This document shows positions 7,281-15,076 of a stretch of DNA of 20,802 bases, piece after piece. Positions within the stretch are counted from its first letter, which is position 1, and each line of letters begins with the position of its first letter. Origin of the DNA: Phycisphaerales bacterium UBA2396. GTDB taxonomy: Bacteria; Planctomycetota; Phycisphaerae; Phycisphaerales; UBA1924. The notes under the pieces were generated by a model. The model did no database searches and was not told where the DNA came from. It saw nothing but the letters and a program-made list of their open reading frames with translations. A program made the position numbers and the translations under genes. Where the stretch lies: assembly GCA_002343325.1 (NCBI GenBank), contig DDSG01000084.1, positions 1 through 20,802 on the forward strand, written 5' to 3'.

Positions 7281-7553
7281 TCACTCGGCCAAGAACCGCT
7301 CGACCTCTTCGCGCTCCATCCCGCTCATGAACCCGACCATGTCGATCAGGTCGCTGCGGACCTTGCCCAGGTCCCCGACGCGGCCCCAGTTGGTCGGGTC
7401 GGCCTTCGCGCCCTCGGCGTGCTTGGCGAGCTCCATGTCGAGCACGTCGAGCAGCCGAGCGATGTCGCCGCGGCGCTGGGCGTAGGTCTCGGGAGCGGAA
7501 GGTTGGACGGGGGCGGGCTTCGTCGTTTTGGGCTTCTTCGCGTTCATGCTCAT
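7281..7553 (-). CDS. Small protein of unknown function (90 aa)
   Basis: This is the first gene of the reversed block. The N-terminus (about 25 residues) is Lys/Pro/Thr-rich and probably disordered, and the rest is predicted helical with RRGDIARLLDVLDMELAKHAEG and a Glu-rich end. I recognise no family. ATG 7553 has GGAG only three bases upstream; the second ATG at 7547 has it nine bases upstream and may be the true start, giving 88 residues. The gene is divergent from the packaging genes, and the 218 bases between the two starts presumably hold promoters for both directions, although I see no clear -35/-10 pair. Confidence 0.6.
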   Translation of the reverse strand: MSMNAKKPKTTKPAPVQPSAPETYAQRRGDIARLLDVLDMELAKHAEGAKADPTNWGRVGDLGKVRSDLIDMVGFMSGMEREEVERFLAE

Positions 7554-7644
7554 GGTCTCCGTCGCGGGCGTGGTTGCCGCTCGCGTGGGTCACATGAAGC
7601 CATGACACTCGCGGACCGGCAAGGCCAATGCGCGAGGATTCGCC

Positions 7645-7743
7645 GTGAATATCGCGGTTGTGGGCGACTACGCGGGACATGTGGGCAAGTGGCGGAACGG
7701 CCAGGTCCGGGAGGTGCGGCGTGACTCCCGAACACGCGCCTAG
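7645..7743 (+). CDS. Possible 32-aa micro-gene before the packaging operon
   Basis: GTG at 7645 opens a frame of 32 codons ending at TAG 7741. The peptide starts MNIAVVGDYAGHVGKW and ends in a basic, Arg-rich tail. AGGA lies a few bases upstream. It ends 28 bases before the preferred start of the next gene. It may be a small phage protein or chance; size alone prevents a firm call. Confidence 0.3.
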   Translation: MNIAVVGDYAGHVGKWRNGQVREVRRDSRTRA

Positions 7744-7771
7744 TTCCGGGCCGGCGGCGGGAGGACAGGGG

Positions 7772-7969
7772 ATGTCCCGGCTGAACCCCGCGGCCTTGCC
7801 CGTGGCCGATGCGGCCCGCGTGCTCACGCGCCTTGGCGGCAAGCCGGTCACCGAAGCGATGCTGCACGCGGACATCGACGCCGGCACGCCGACCAACGCG
7901 GACGGGAGCATCAACCTCGTGCACTACGCCGCGTGGCTGGTGAAGGAGATGTCCGCAGGTGGCGATTGA
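7772..7969 (+). CDS. Small HTH-like protein, possible terminase small subunit (65 aa)
   Basis: ATG 7772 is chosen because GGGAGG lies seven bases upstream and the protein then starts just before its conserved part. GTG 7721, also preceded by GGGAGG, would add 17 Ala/Gly/Pro-rich residues and is a real alternative. The body (ALPVADAARVL, PVTEAMLHADIDAG, NLVHYAAWLV) looks like a short helix-turn-helix domain and resembles the first 60 residues of the large terminase that follows, including the shared ending YxAWLV. Its place directly before, and overlapping by 11 bases, the large terminase suggests a small terminase or recognition subunit. That role is inferred from position and the shared domain, since no named family is recognised. 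Confidence 0.6.
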   Translation: MSRLNPAALPVADAARVLTRLGGKPVTEAMLHADIDAGTPTNADGSINLVHYAAWLVKEMSAGGD

Positions 7970-10250
7970 CCCGCGCAATCTCAAGCCGGGCGAACTGGCG
8001 CGGCTGCTCAATAGCACTCCGCTGGGCGAGGTGGTGAGCGAGCGGCAGCTCCACCGCCATCGCACGCGCGCGGGCTTCCGCGTCGCGGCGGATGGCGACG
8101 CGGGGAAGGTCGATCTGTTCCGATACGTCGCGTGGCTCGTGGCGACGCGGCACGAAGCGCTTGCCGCGGCCGCCGCCGAACCCGCTGGCCTCACCGGCTA
8201 CGAAGCGATGAAGGAGCGGGCTCGCCTCCGCAACGCCATTCTCTCGCTCTCGGGACGGGACATCGGCGAACTGCCGCCCATCGCTGACCCGGCGCGGAAG
8301 GAGAGGGCCGCTCGGGACTTTCGGTACTTCTGCGACGCATACTTCGCGCAGACGTTTCATCTCCCGTGGTCCCCCGACCACCTGCGGGTCGTTTCCAAGA
8401 TTGAGCAGGCGGTCCTGGAGGGCGGGCTGTTTGCGATGGCGATGCCGCGCGGCAGCGGCAAGACCAGCCTCTGCGAGGTCGCCTGTCTCTGGGCGATGCT
8501 CTATGGGCACCGGGACTTCGTGGCGCTCATCGGCTCGGACGAGGAGCACGCGGCCGGGATGCTGGAGAGCATCAAGGCGGAGCTGGAGAACAGCGAGCTG
8601 CTCGCCGGCGACTTTCCCGAGGCCTGCCACCCTATTCGGTCCCTCGAAGGCATCCACCAGCGGGCGTCGGGCCAGCTGTTCCAGGGCAAGCAGACGCACA
8701 TCGGATGGACCGCGAAGGAAATCGTGTTGCCGACGATCCCGGGCTCACCGGCGGCGGGCGCGATCATCCGCGTGGCGGGCATCACCGGGCGCATTCGGGG
8801 CATGAAGCACAAGCGGGCCGACGGCACCTCGGCGCGTCCGTCGCTGGTGCTGATCGACGATCCGCAGACCGATGAGAGCGCCAGGTCGCCGTCGCAATGC
8901 GCCAACCGCGAACGCATCCTCGCCGGCGCGATCCTCGGCCTGGCGGGACCGGGAAAGAAGATCGCGGGGCTAATGACGCTGACGGTGGTTCGTCCCGACG
9001 ACTTGGCCGACCGCATCCTTGACCGCGATAAGCACCCCCAGTGGCAGGGCGAACGGACGAAGATGGTGTACGCCTTCCCCGCACGCGAAGCGCTTTGGCA
9101 GCGGTATGCCGAACTCCGGGCTGAGGGCCTGCGACACGATCGGGGTCTCGCCGACGCCACGGGGTTCTACGGCCAGCATCGCACGGCGATGGACGAGGGC
9201 GCGAGGATCGCATGGCCGGAGCGGTTCAACCACGATGAGTTGTCCGCCATCCAGCACGCGATGAATCTGAAACTCCAGGACGAAGCGGCGTTCTTCGCGG
9301 AATACCAGAACGAGCCGCTGCCGGAGGTCCAGGCCGCGGACGACCTGCTCACCGCCGACCAGATCGCCGCGAAGGCCAACGGGCAGGCACGGGCCGAGGT
9401 GCCCATCGGTTGTACGAGGCTGACGATGTTCGTGGACGTGCAGGGCAAGGCCCTGTTCTACCTCATCGCCGCGTGGGAGGACGACTTCACGGGCTACGTG
9501 ATCGACTATGGCACCGAGCCGGACCAGAAGGCGCCGGGGGGGTACTTCACGCTGCGAGACATGCGCCGGACGCTGGCGGCCGCCGCGCCACGCGCCGGCG
9601 TCGAGGGCGCGATCTATGCGGGGCTGGAGCGTCTCGTTATGTCGCATCTTGCCCGCGAATGGCGGCGCGATGACGGCGCGATGGTGCGGATCGACCGCTG
9701 CCTGATCGATGCCAACTGGGGATCGTCCACCGACGTGGTCTACCAGTTCTGCCGCCAGAGCCCGCACGCGGGCGTACTCATGCCCAGCCACGGTCGCTAC
9801 GTGGGTGCGAGCAGCGTCCCCTTCAGCGACTACAAGCGCAAGCGTGGCGACCGCGTCGGGCTCAACTGGCGCATCCCCGTTGTGACAGGCAAGCGTGCAG
9901 TGCGACACGTCGTGTTCGATACGAACTACTGGAAGTCATTCGCGCACGCGCGGCTGGCGGTGCCGATGGGCGACCCGGGGTGTTTATCACTGTTCGGTCA
10001 GAAGGCCGAGCAGCACCGGCTGCTGTCCGAACACCTGACTAGCGAGTACCGGGTGAAGACGGAGGGTCGCGGCCGCACGGTGGACGAGTGGAAACTGCGG
10101 GTCGAAGGGTTGGACAACCACTGGCTTGACTGCCTCGTCGGGTCGGCGGTCGCCGCATCCATGCAAGGCGCCGTGCTCTTCGGAACGGACGCCAAGGTTA
10201 CCGTCCGACCTCGTATTCGCCTCTCTGCAATGAAAGGCGAGCGACGCTGA
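7959..10250 (+). CDS. Large terminase subunit (GpA-like ATPase-nuclease)
   Basis: The 763-residue packaging motor cuts concatemeric phage DNA and pumps it through the portal. It starts at GTG 7959 with AAGGAG ten bases upstream, inside the end of the previous gene. Residues 1-65 are an HTH-like domain. The ATPase has PRGSGKT at 163-169 and Walker B LVLIDD with Asp 300-301. The nuclease has an RNase H-like arrangement: Asp 493 (MFVDVQG), Asp 584 (LIDANWG) and Asp 724 (HWLDC) are the probable metal ligands, and the surrounding pattern (IDYGT, VYQFCR) resembles GpA-type terminases. The length is somewhat above the usual 550-700 because of the N-terminal domain. It is followed by the zinc-ribbon gene with a one-base TGATG overlap. 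Confidence 0.9.
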   Translation: MAIDPRNLKPGELARLLNSTPLGEVVSERQLHRHRTRAGFRVAADGDAGKVDLFRYVAWLVATRHEALAAAAAEPAGLTGYEAMKERARLRNAILSLSGRDIGELPPIADPARKERAARDFRYFCDAYFAQTFHLPWSPDHLRVVSKIEQAVLEGGLFAMAMPRGSGKTSLCEVACLWAMLYGHRDFVALIGSDEEHAAGMLESIKAELENSELLAGDFPEACHPIRSLEGIHQRASGQLFQGKQTHIGWTAKEIVLPTIPGSPAAGAIIRVAGITGRIRGMKHKRADGTSARPSLVLIDDPQTDESARSPSQCANRERILAGAILGLAGPGKKIAGLMTLTVVRPDDLADRILDRDKHPQWQGERTKMVYAFPAREALWQRYAELRAEGLRHDRGLADATGFYGQHRTAMDEGARIAWPERFNHDELSAIQHAMNLKLQDEAAFFAEYQNEPLPEVQAADDLLTADQIAAKANGQARAEVPIGCTRLTMFVDVQGKALFYLIAAWEDDFTGYVIDYGTEPDQKAPGGYFTLRDMRRTLAAAAPRAGVEGAIYAGLERLVMSHLAREWRRDDGAMVRIDRCLIDANWGSSTDVVYQFCRQSPHAGVLMPSHGRYVGASSVPFSDYKRKRGDRVGLNWRIPVVTGKRAVRHVVFDTNYWKSFAHARLAVPMGDPGCLSLFGQKAEQHRLLSEHLTSEYRVKTEGRGRTVDEWKLRVEGLDNHWLDCLVGSAVAASMQGAVLFGTDAKVTVRPRIRLSAMKGERR

Positions 10251-10432
10251 TGCCGCGGATCAGGAAACCCAAACCGGAAGACAGGGGCCCACCGCTCGGG
10301 CTGGTGTGTCGCGTCTGCGGCTGCCAGCACTTTCGCGTGGTGTACCTGAAGCTGCTCGCGGGCGCGGTCTTGCGCCGGCGCGAATGTCGCCATTGCGGAC
10401 GCCGTGTTACGACGCGGGAAGCCCAGACGTAG
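10250..10432 (+). CDS. Small zinc-ribbon protein (60 aa)
   Basis: The gene starts at ATG 10250, overlapping the terminase stop by one base (TGATG), so translation is probably coupled. The protein is basic with two CxxC pairs, Cys 20/23 (CRVCG) and Cys 46/49 (CRHCG), about 22 residues apart, followed by RRVTTRE. This is a zinc ribbon similar in layout to the N-terminal finger of NrdR and to small phage zinc-finger regulators. The role could be transcription control of late genes or an accessory in packaging; nothing here decides. Its position between terminase and portal is often held by small connector or regulatory proteins. Confidence 0.75.
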   Translation: MPRIRKPKPEDRGPPLGLVCRVCGCQHFRVVYLKLLAGAVLRRRECRHCGRRVTTREAQT

Positions 10433-10433
10433 C

Positions 10434-10451
10434 CGTTCGATCTATCGAACG
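10434..10451. repeat. Perfect 8-bp inverted repeat after the zinc-ribbon gene
   Basis: CGTTCGATCTATCGAACG is a perfect palindrome with a 2-base centre, one base after the stop codon. As RNA it gives a 7-bp stem with a TCTA loop, without a T tract after it. It could be a protein-binding operator or a transcript-processing hairpin. The remaining bases to 10545 show nothing else. Confidence 0.5.
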
Positions 10452-10545
10452 AATGTGTGTGGAGCCCGCTCACTGCGGACAGCCCGCATGTCGTTGGCGT
10501 AGGTAGCCGGGAGACGGCTCGCGTTGTCGAGTCCTGGAGCACTCC

Positions 10546-10752
10546 GTGCCCGACCCCGCCCCTGACATTGAGCAGGCAATCCGCGACAACGCGGCCGGTC
10601 CCGCCAAGGCGGCGGGTGACTCCGGCAGCGTCGAGCAGCACCCGCTGAAGGACCAGATCGAGGCCGACCGCTACCTCGCGTCCAAGGACGCCGCGAGGAA
10701 GCCCGGCCTCGGAATCAAGTTCGCCAAGATCGTCCCGCCCGGCTCCGTCTGA
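10546..10752 (+). CDS. Small phage protein of unknown function before the portal (68 aa)
   Basis: GTG 10546 has GGAG six bases upstream. The first 30 residues are acidic and Ala/Pro/Gly-rich, and the rest contains a helical stretch (LKDQIEADRYLASKDAARK) and a hydrophobic end (GIKFAKIVPPGSV). Similar short proteins sit before lambda-type portal genes in other high-GC prophages, by my recollection, so it is probably a real structural or joining protein in the place that gpW occupies in lambda. I see no sequence match to gpW itself. It ends 17 bases before the portal start. Confidence 0.6.
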   Translation: MPDPAPDIEQAIRDNAAGPAKAAGDSGSVEQHPLKDQIEADRYLASKDAARKPGLGIKFAKIVPPGSV

Positions 10753-10769
10753 GTTCCACCCCCCACCCC

Positions 10770-12332
10770 ATGCTCAAGACCATCGCCAACCTGTTGAATC
10801 GAAACGGCCGTACCGCCGAGCGGAGCACGGACGCTCCGCGCGGCGGTCGCCCGCGACGGTTCGTGGTGGCGAAGTTCGACTCGGCGCAGACCACGCCCGA
10901 CAACCGGAAGCACTGGGCGAACGCAGACGGTCTCTCGCCCAACGCCGCGGTGAATCCCGAAGTCCGGCGCATCCTCCGCAACCGCGCCCGGTACGAGGTT
11001 GCCAACAACTCCTACGCGAAGGGCATCGCCCTCACGCTCGCCAACGACACCATCGGCACCGGTCCTCGGTTGCAGATGCTCACTGATGACGCCGAAGCCA
11101 ACGCCCGCATCGAGGACGCGTTCGAGCAGTGGTCCCGGGCCGTGGACCTTGCCGGCAAGCTCCGGACGATGCGGCTGGCCCGGGCCGAGAGCGGCGAGGC
11201 GTTCGCGCTCCTGGTCAACAACCCCGCGATCGCGTCGTGGGGGTCGCCCGTATCGCTGGACCTCAAGCTCATCGAGGCGGACCAGGTCTGCACGCCGCTT
11301 CTCCGGCGTGGGCGCACCGACGAGATCGACGGCATCGTGCTCGACCAGTGGGGTAGCCCGTCCGCGTACCGAGTGCTGAAGCGGCATCCGGGCGACAGCG
11401 GCCTTCTCCGCGCCCCAATCGACGACCTCACCGCCTACGACACGTTCGCCGCGTCGGCCGTCGTGCACTACTTCCGATCCGATCGGCCCGGTCAACTCCG
11501 TGGCATCCCGGACATCACGCCGGCGCTTCCGCTGTTCGCGCAGCTCCGCCGGTACACGCTGGCGACGATCGCCGCCGCCGAGACCGCCGCCAACTTCGCC
11601 GCCGTCATCTACACCGACGCGCCTCCCAACGGCGAGGCAGATCCGCTGGAGCCAATGGACGAGGTCGAGCTCGAGCAGCGTCTCGCGACGGTGCTTCCCG
11701 GCGGCTGGAAGCTTGGACAGGTTCACGCGGAGCAGCCGACGACCACCTTCGGCGAGTTCAAGCGCGAGATCCTCAACGAGATCGCCCGCTGCCTGAACAT
11801 GCCATTCAACGTCGCAGCGGGGAACTCTTCGGGTTACAACTACGCCAGCGGCCGCCTGGACCACCAGGTGTACTTCAAGAGCATCCGTGTCGAGCAGCAC
11901 CACCTGCAGCTCGCCGTGCTCGACCGCCTGCTCAAGGCTTGGCTCAACGAAGCGGTGCTCGTGGAGGGACTGCTCCCGCAGTCGCTTCGTGAACGCGGGG
12001 TGGCACTGCCCGAGCACGCATGGTTCTGGGACGGCGTCGAGCACGTCGATCCCGCCAAGGAAGCGACCGCCCAGGCCACGCGCCTGGCCAACCACACAAC
12101 GACCCTCGCCGCCGAGTTCGCCCGCCAGGGACGCGACTGGGAGCAAGAGCTCCGCCAGCGCGCCAAAGAGCTCGTGCTCATGGATGAACTCGGCCTGACC
12201 CCTGCCCCCCCGCCCCCCACGGCTCCCGCAGGCAGCGCGCCCGCACCCAAAGAGGACGACACCGATGGCAACGAAGACTCCGACCCCCACCGCTCCGAAG
12301 ACCCGACTCGCGCCCAAGCGTCTGCGGCTTGA
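10770..12332 (+). CDS. Phage portal protein, lambda family
   Basis: The 520-residue protein forms the ring at one capsid vertex through which DNA enters and leaves and to which the tail attaches. The N-terminal half (RNRARYEVANNSYAKGI, NDTIGTGPRLQ, LARAESGEAFALLV) matches the lambda portal family PF05136, and the length is typical. The segment LNMPFNVAAGNSSGYNY in the middle of the second half is also characteristic. The C-terminus is a Pro/Ala-rich tail (PAPPPPTAPAGS) that overlaps the next gene by 68 bases. ATG 10770 has no clear Shine-Dalgarno site, the upstream bases being a run of C, so translation may depend on coupling to the small gene upstream. Confidence 0.9.
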   Translation: MLKTIANLLNRNGRTAERSTDAPRGGRPRRFVVAKFDSAQTTPDNRKHWANADGLSPNAAVNPEVRRILRNRARYEVANNSYAKGIALTLANDTIGTGPRLQMLTDDAEANARIEDAFEQWSRAVDLAGKLRTMRLARAESGEAFALLVNNPAIASWGSPVSLDLKLIEADQVCTPLLRRGRTDEIDGIVLDQWGSPSAYRVLKRHPGDSGLLRAPIDDLTAYDTFAASAVVHYFRSDRPGQLRGIPDITPALPLFAQLRRYTLATIAAAETAANFAAVIYTDAPPNGEADPLEPMDEVELEQRLATVLPGGWKLGQVHAEQPTTTFGEFKREILNEIARCLNMPFNVAAGNSSGYNYASGRLDHQVYFKSIRVEQHHLQLAVLDRLLKAWLNEAVLVEGLLPQSLRERGVALPEHAWFWDGVEHVDPAKEATAQATRLANHTTTLAAEFARQGRDWEQELRQRAKELVLMDELGLTPAPPPPTAPAGSAPAPKEDDTDGNEDSDPHRSEDPTRAQASAA

Positions 12333-14250
12333 AGCCGCCGCTGCGCCCGCGGGCACGTCTCCGCTCACGCTCACCGGCACGGCGGAGATCACCGCTATCG
12401 CCGCCGGCGCTGGCGGGGCCGATGCCGAGAAGGCACTGCCTCGCTTCAAGATGCTGGCGTACACCGGCGGTGCCATGCGCGTCGCCGGCTGGCGTCATCC
12501 CGTGGTGCTCGATCTCGCCGGGCTGTCGGTCCCGTCGCAGAACCGCCCGATCCGGTTCGCCCATGACCCGGCCGCTGGCGTCGGCCACACCGACGCGATC
12601 AAGGTCGAGGGCGGGCAGCTCGTGGCGACCGGCGTGATCTCGCGCGACACCGCGACTGCCCGCGAGGTGGTCGCGTCCTCGCGGAACGGGTTCCCCTGGC
12701 AGGCGTCGGTGGGCGCCAGCGTCGAAGAGTTCGAGTTCATCCGCGAGTCGCAGAAGTCGATCGTGAATGGGCTGGAGTTTTCCGGCCCCATCAACGTTGT
12801 CCGCAAGGCGACGCTCGGCGAGATCAGCTTCGTGGACCTCGGTGCCGACGGGCGCACCAGCGCCTCCATCGCCGCCCAGCAAGGCGGGGGCGGCAGTCCG
12901 GCCGTCGGTGATGTCGATCCCGCGCCCGGGGCGGGCGCTGCCGCGCTTCGCGCCGAAGCCCTCGCGGAGACCAGCCGCATCGCGGCGGTGCGGAAGATCT
13001 GCGCCGGCAAGCACCTCGACATCGAGGCGCAGGCCATCCGCGACGGCTGGGATGCGACCCGCACCGAGCTGGAAGTGCTCCGCGCCAGCCGCCCCAAGGC
13101 CCCGGCCATCCACGCCCCCGACACGAGCATCACCGGCGAGGTCCTGGAGGCCGCGTGCTTCCAGAGCGCCAAGCTCGAAGGACTCGACAAAGTCTGCTCG
13201 GCGCAGGCGCTCGAAGTCGCGGCCAAGCGATTCCAGAGCGGGCTGGGCCTGCAGGAACTGCTCATCGAGGCCGCCATCGCCAACGGGTACACCGGCCGCA
13301 CGTTCCGTGACAGCCGCCGCGTCCTCGAGGCCGCCTTCGGGCGGGGCATTGAGGCGGGGATGACCATCATCGATGTCGGCGGCATCCTCTCCAACGTCGC
13401 CAACAAGTTCCTGCTCGAGGGCTTCTTCAGCGTCGAGCGTGTTTGGCGGAGCATCTGCGCCGTCCGCAATGTCAGCGACTTCAAGACCGTCACGAGCTAC
13501 CGCCTGGTCGGCAAGGACCAGTACGAGCAGGTCGCCCCCGGCGGCGAGCTCAAGCATGGGACGCTGGGCGAGGAGACCTACAGCAACAAGGCCGACACCT
13601 ACGGCCTAATGCTGGCGATCGACCGCCGCGACATCATCAACGACGACCTGGGCGCGATCACCACGGTCCCCCGCAAGCTCGGTCGCGGATCGGGTCTCAA
13701 GATCAACGACGTGTTCTGGACGGCGTTCATGAACAACGCCGCGTTCTTCGCCGTCGGCAACAAGAACTTCATCTCGGGCGCGGACACCGCGCTGGGCATC
13801 GACGGCCTCACCAAGGGCGAGGTCACGTTCATGGACCTCGTGGACTCCGACGGCAAGCCCACGGGCGTCATGCCGTCGATCCTCCTGGTGCCGACAGCAC
13901 TCTCAGCAGTTGGCACGCAGCTCTACAAGAGCGTCGAGATGCGGGATACCACGGCGAACACCAAGTTCCCCGTGGCCAACCCGCACCAGGGCAAGTTCCG
14001 CATCGAGGTCAGCCGGTACCTGTCCAACGCGCTCTACACCGGCAACTCGGCCAAGGCGTGGTACCTCCTCGCCGACCCGAGCGACCTGCCGGTCATCGAG
14101 ATGGCGTTCCTCAACGGACAGGAGGCCCCGACCATCGAGACCTCCGACGCGGACTTCAGCCAGCTCGGCGTGCGGATGCGCGGGTACCACGACTTCGGCG
14201 TCGCGCTGCAGGACCCCCGCGGCGGCGTGAAGAGCAAGGGCGAGGTGTAA
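12265..14250 (+). CDS. Prohead protease - major capsid protein fusion
   Basis: The 661-residue protein joins two head functions. Residues about 30-210 resemble HK97-type/U35 prohead proteases, with probable catalytic His 100 (RFAHDP) and Ser 148 (WQASVGAS), and the family ending GEISFVDLGADG. The segment 210-360 is a helical linker that may act as scaffold. From about 365 on (IIDVGGILSNVANKFLLEGF, LAIDRRDIINDDLGAI) it matches Mu gpT-like capsid subunits with the HK97 fold. One polypeptide would thus assemble the prohead and cut itself free. ATG 12265 has AGAGGA eight bases upstream and lies inside the portal gene; no in-frame ATG follows until residue 72. An active site seems intact, so cleavage is likely but unproven. 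Confidence 0.85.
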   Translation: MATKTPTPTAPKTRLAPKRLRLEAAAAPAGTSPLTLTGTAEITAIAAGAGGADAEKALPRFKMLAYTGGAMRVAGWRHPVVLDLAGLSVPSQNRPIRFAHDPAAGVGHTDAIKVEGGQLVATGVISRDTATAREVVASSRNGFPWQASVGASVEEFEFIRESQKSIVNGLEFSGPINVVRKATLGEISFVDLGADGRTSASIAAQQGGGGSPAVGDVDPAPGAGAAALRAEALAETSRIAAVRKICAGKHLDIEAQAIRDGWDATRTELEVLRASRPKAPAIHAPDTSITGEVLEAACFQSAKLEGLDKVCSAQALEVAAKRFQSGLGLQELLIEAAIANGYTGRTFRDSRRVLEAAFGRGIEAGMTIIDVGGILSNVANKFLLEGFFSVERVWRSICAVRNVSDFKTVTSYRLVGKDQYEQVAPGGELKHGTLGEETYSNKADTYGLMLAIDRRDIINDDLGAITTVPRKLGRGSGLKINDVFWTAFMNNAAFFAVGNKNFISGADTALGIDGLTKGEVTFMDLVDSDGKPTGVMPSILLVPTALSAVGTQLYKSVEMRDTTANTKFPVANPHQGKFRIEVSRYLSNALYTGNSAKAWYLLADPSDLPVIEMAFLNGQEAPTIETSDADFSQLGVRMRGYHDFGVALQDPRGGVKSKGEV

Positions 14251-14332
14251 GCCCATGGGAGCAGGCGCAGAGATCGGCAGTGGCATCGGCGAAGAAGAGT
14301 CCGGGGTCACACCCGACGAAGGAGATGGCAGC

Positions 14333-14680
14333 ATGGCAGCAGGACCGGCAAAGTTTGTGCATGAAGGCGAATCGATCGACTACACCCCGGGCGCGGATGT
14401 GCTCACCGGCGCTGTGGTCGTCCAAGCGGAACTCGTGGGCGTGGCGCAGGGCCCCATCAAGGCGAACCAGCTCGGCTCCCTCGCAGTGTCCGGGGTGTTC
14501 GACTTCCCCAAGGCGCTGGGCGCGGGTAGCGGGATGCCCGCCGGCACCAACGCCTACTGGGACGCGGGGGCGCAGAACGCGACCAAGAACGCCGCGGCGG
14601 GCGCCAACAAGCTCATCGGCAAGACGGTGAAGACCACCGTCGACGCCGACACCACCGTCCGCATCCGCCTCCTGCAGTGA
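14333..14680 (+). CDS. Capsid decoration protein, DUF2190-like
   Basis: ATG 14333 is chosen because AAGGAG lies eight bases upstream and because the 115-residue product then fits the usual length of DUF2190 proteins; an in-frame ATG at 14255 would add 26 non-conserved residues. The beginning (FVHEGESIDYTPGADVLTGAVV) and the ending rich in Thr/Val (TTVDADTTVRIRLLQ) are typical of this family. These beta-rich proteins trimerise on the outside of the capsid and stabilise it. It follows the capsid gene directly, as decoration genes usually do. Confidence 0.8.
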   Translation: MAAGPAKFVHEGESIDYTPGADVLTGAVVVQAELVGVAQGPIKANQLGSLAVSGVFDFPKALGAGSGMPAGTNAYWDAGAQNATKNAAAGANKLIGKTVKTTVDADTTVRIRLLQ

Positions 14681-14695
14681 CCGCCGGAGGCATAT

Positions 14696-15076
14696 ATGGG
14701 CGACCTGCTCGATCGCGGCTCGGCGTTCCTGGATGACCAGCGGCACAAGCACATGAGCCGCACCGTGGTGTACCAGCGCGGGGCCGAAGCCAAAGAGATC
14801 CTGGCGACCATCGGCAGGACCGAGTTCGAGCAGGCAGACGACGCCGGGCTGATTCACCGCGTCGAGTCACGGGACTTCCTTGTGCGGGCGGCGGACCTTG
14901 ACCTCGGGGCCGGCCCGATCCTCCCGCGAGCCGGCGACCAGGTGCGTGAGACGGTCGGAACGCAGGTGTTCGTGTACGAGGTCAACGCGCCGGGCGGGCA
15001 GCCGCCGTTCCGGTACAGCGACCCCTACCGCAGGGTTCTTCGGATTCACACCAAGCACATCGGCACGGAGACGTGA
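14696..15076 (+). CDS. Probable head-tail connector or stopper protein (126 aa)
   Basis: The ATG at 14696 has GGAGG a few bases upstream. The protein is mixed helix and strand and contains a beta-rich second half (FLVRAADLDLGAGPILPRAG, DQVRETVGTQVFVYEV, RYSDPYRRVLRIHTKHIG). Its position after the decoration gene and before the tail terminator is that of head-completion or stopper proteins such as lambda gpFII, which close the portal and join the tail. I cannot name the exact family. Its stop codon overlaps the next start by one base (TGATG). Confidence 0.6.
   Translation: MGDLLDRGSAFLDDQRHKHMSRTVVYQRGAEAKEILATIGRTEFEQADDAGLIHRVESRDFLVRAADLDLGAGPILPRAGDQVRETVGTQVFVYEVNAPGGQPPFRYSDPYRRVLRIHTKHIGTET

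Noticed and set aside
5607..7724. Plus-strand open frame of 705 codons across the methyltransferase end and the reversed block
   Set aside because: The translation is low-complexity (Gly/Leu/Arg-rich) and runs through two unrelated regions; the methyltransferase frame and four minus-strand genes with proper starts explain the stretch.
10671..12476. Minus-strand open frame of 601 codons opposite the portal gene
   Set aside because: It is a shadow of the portal gene, with no recognisable motifs and no ribosome site.
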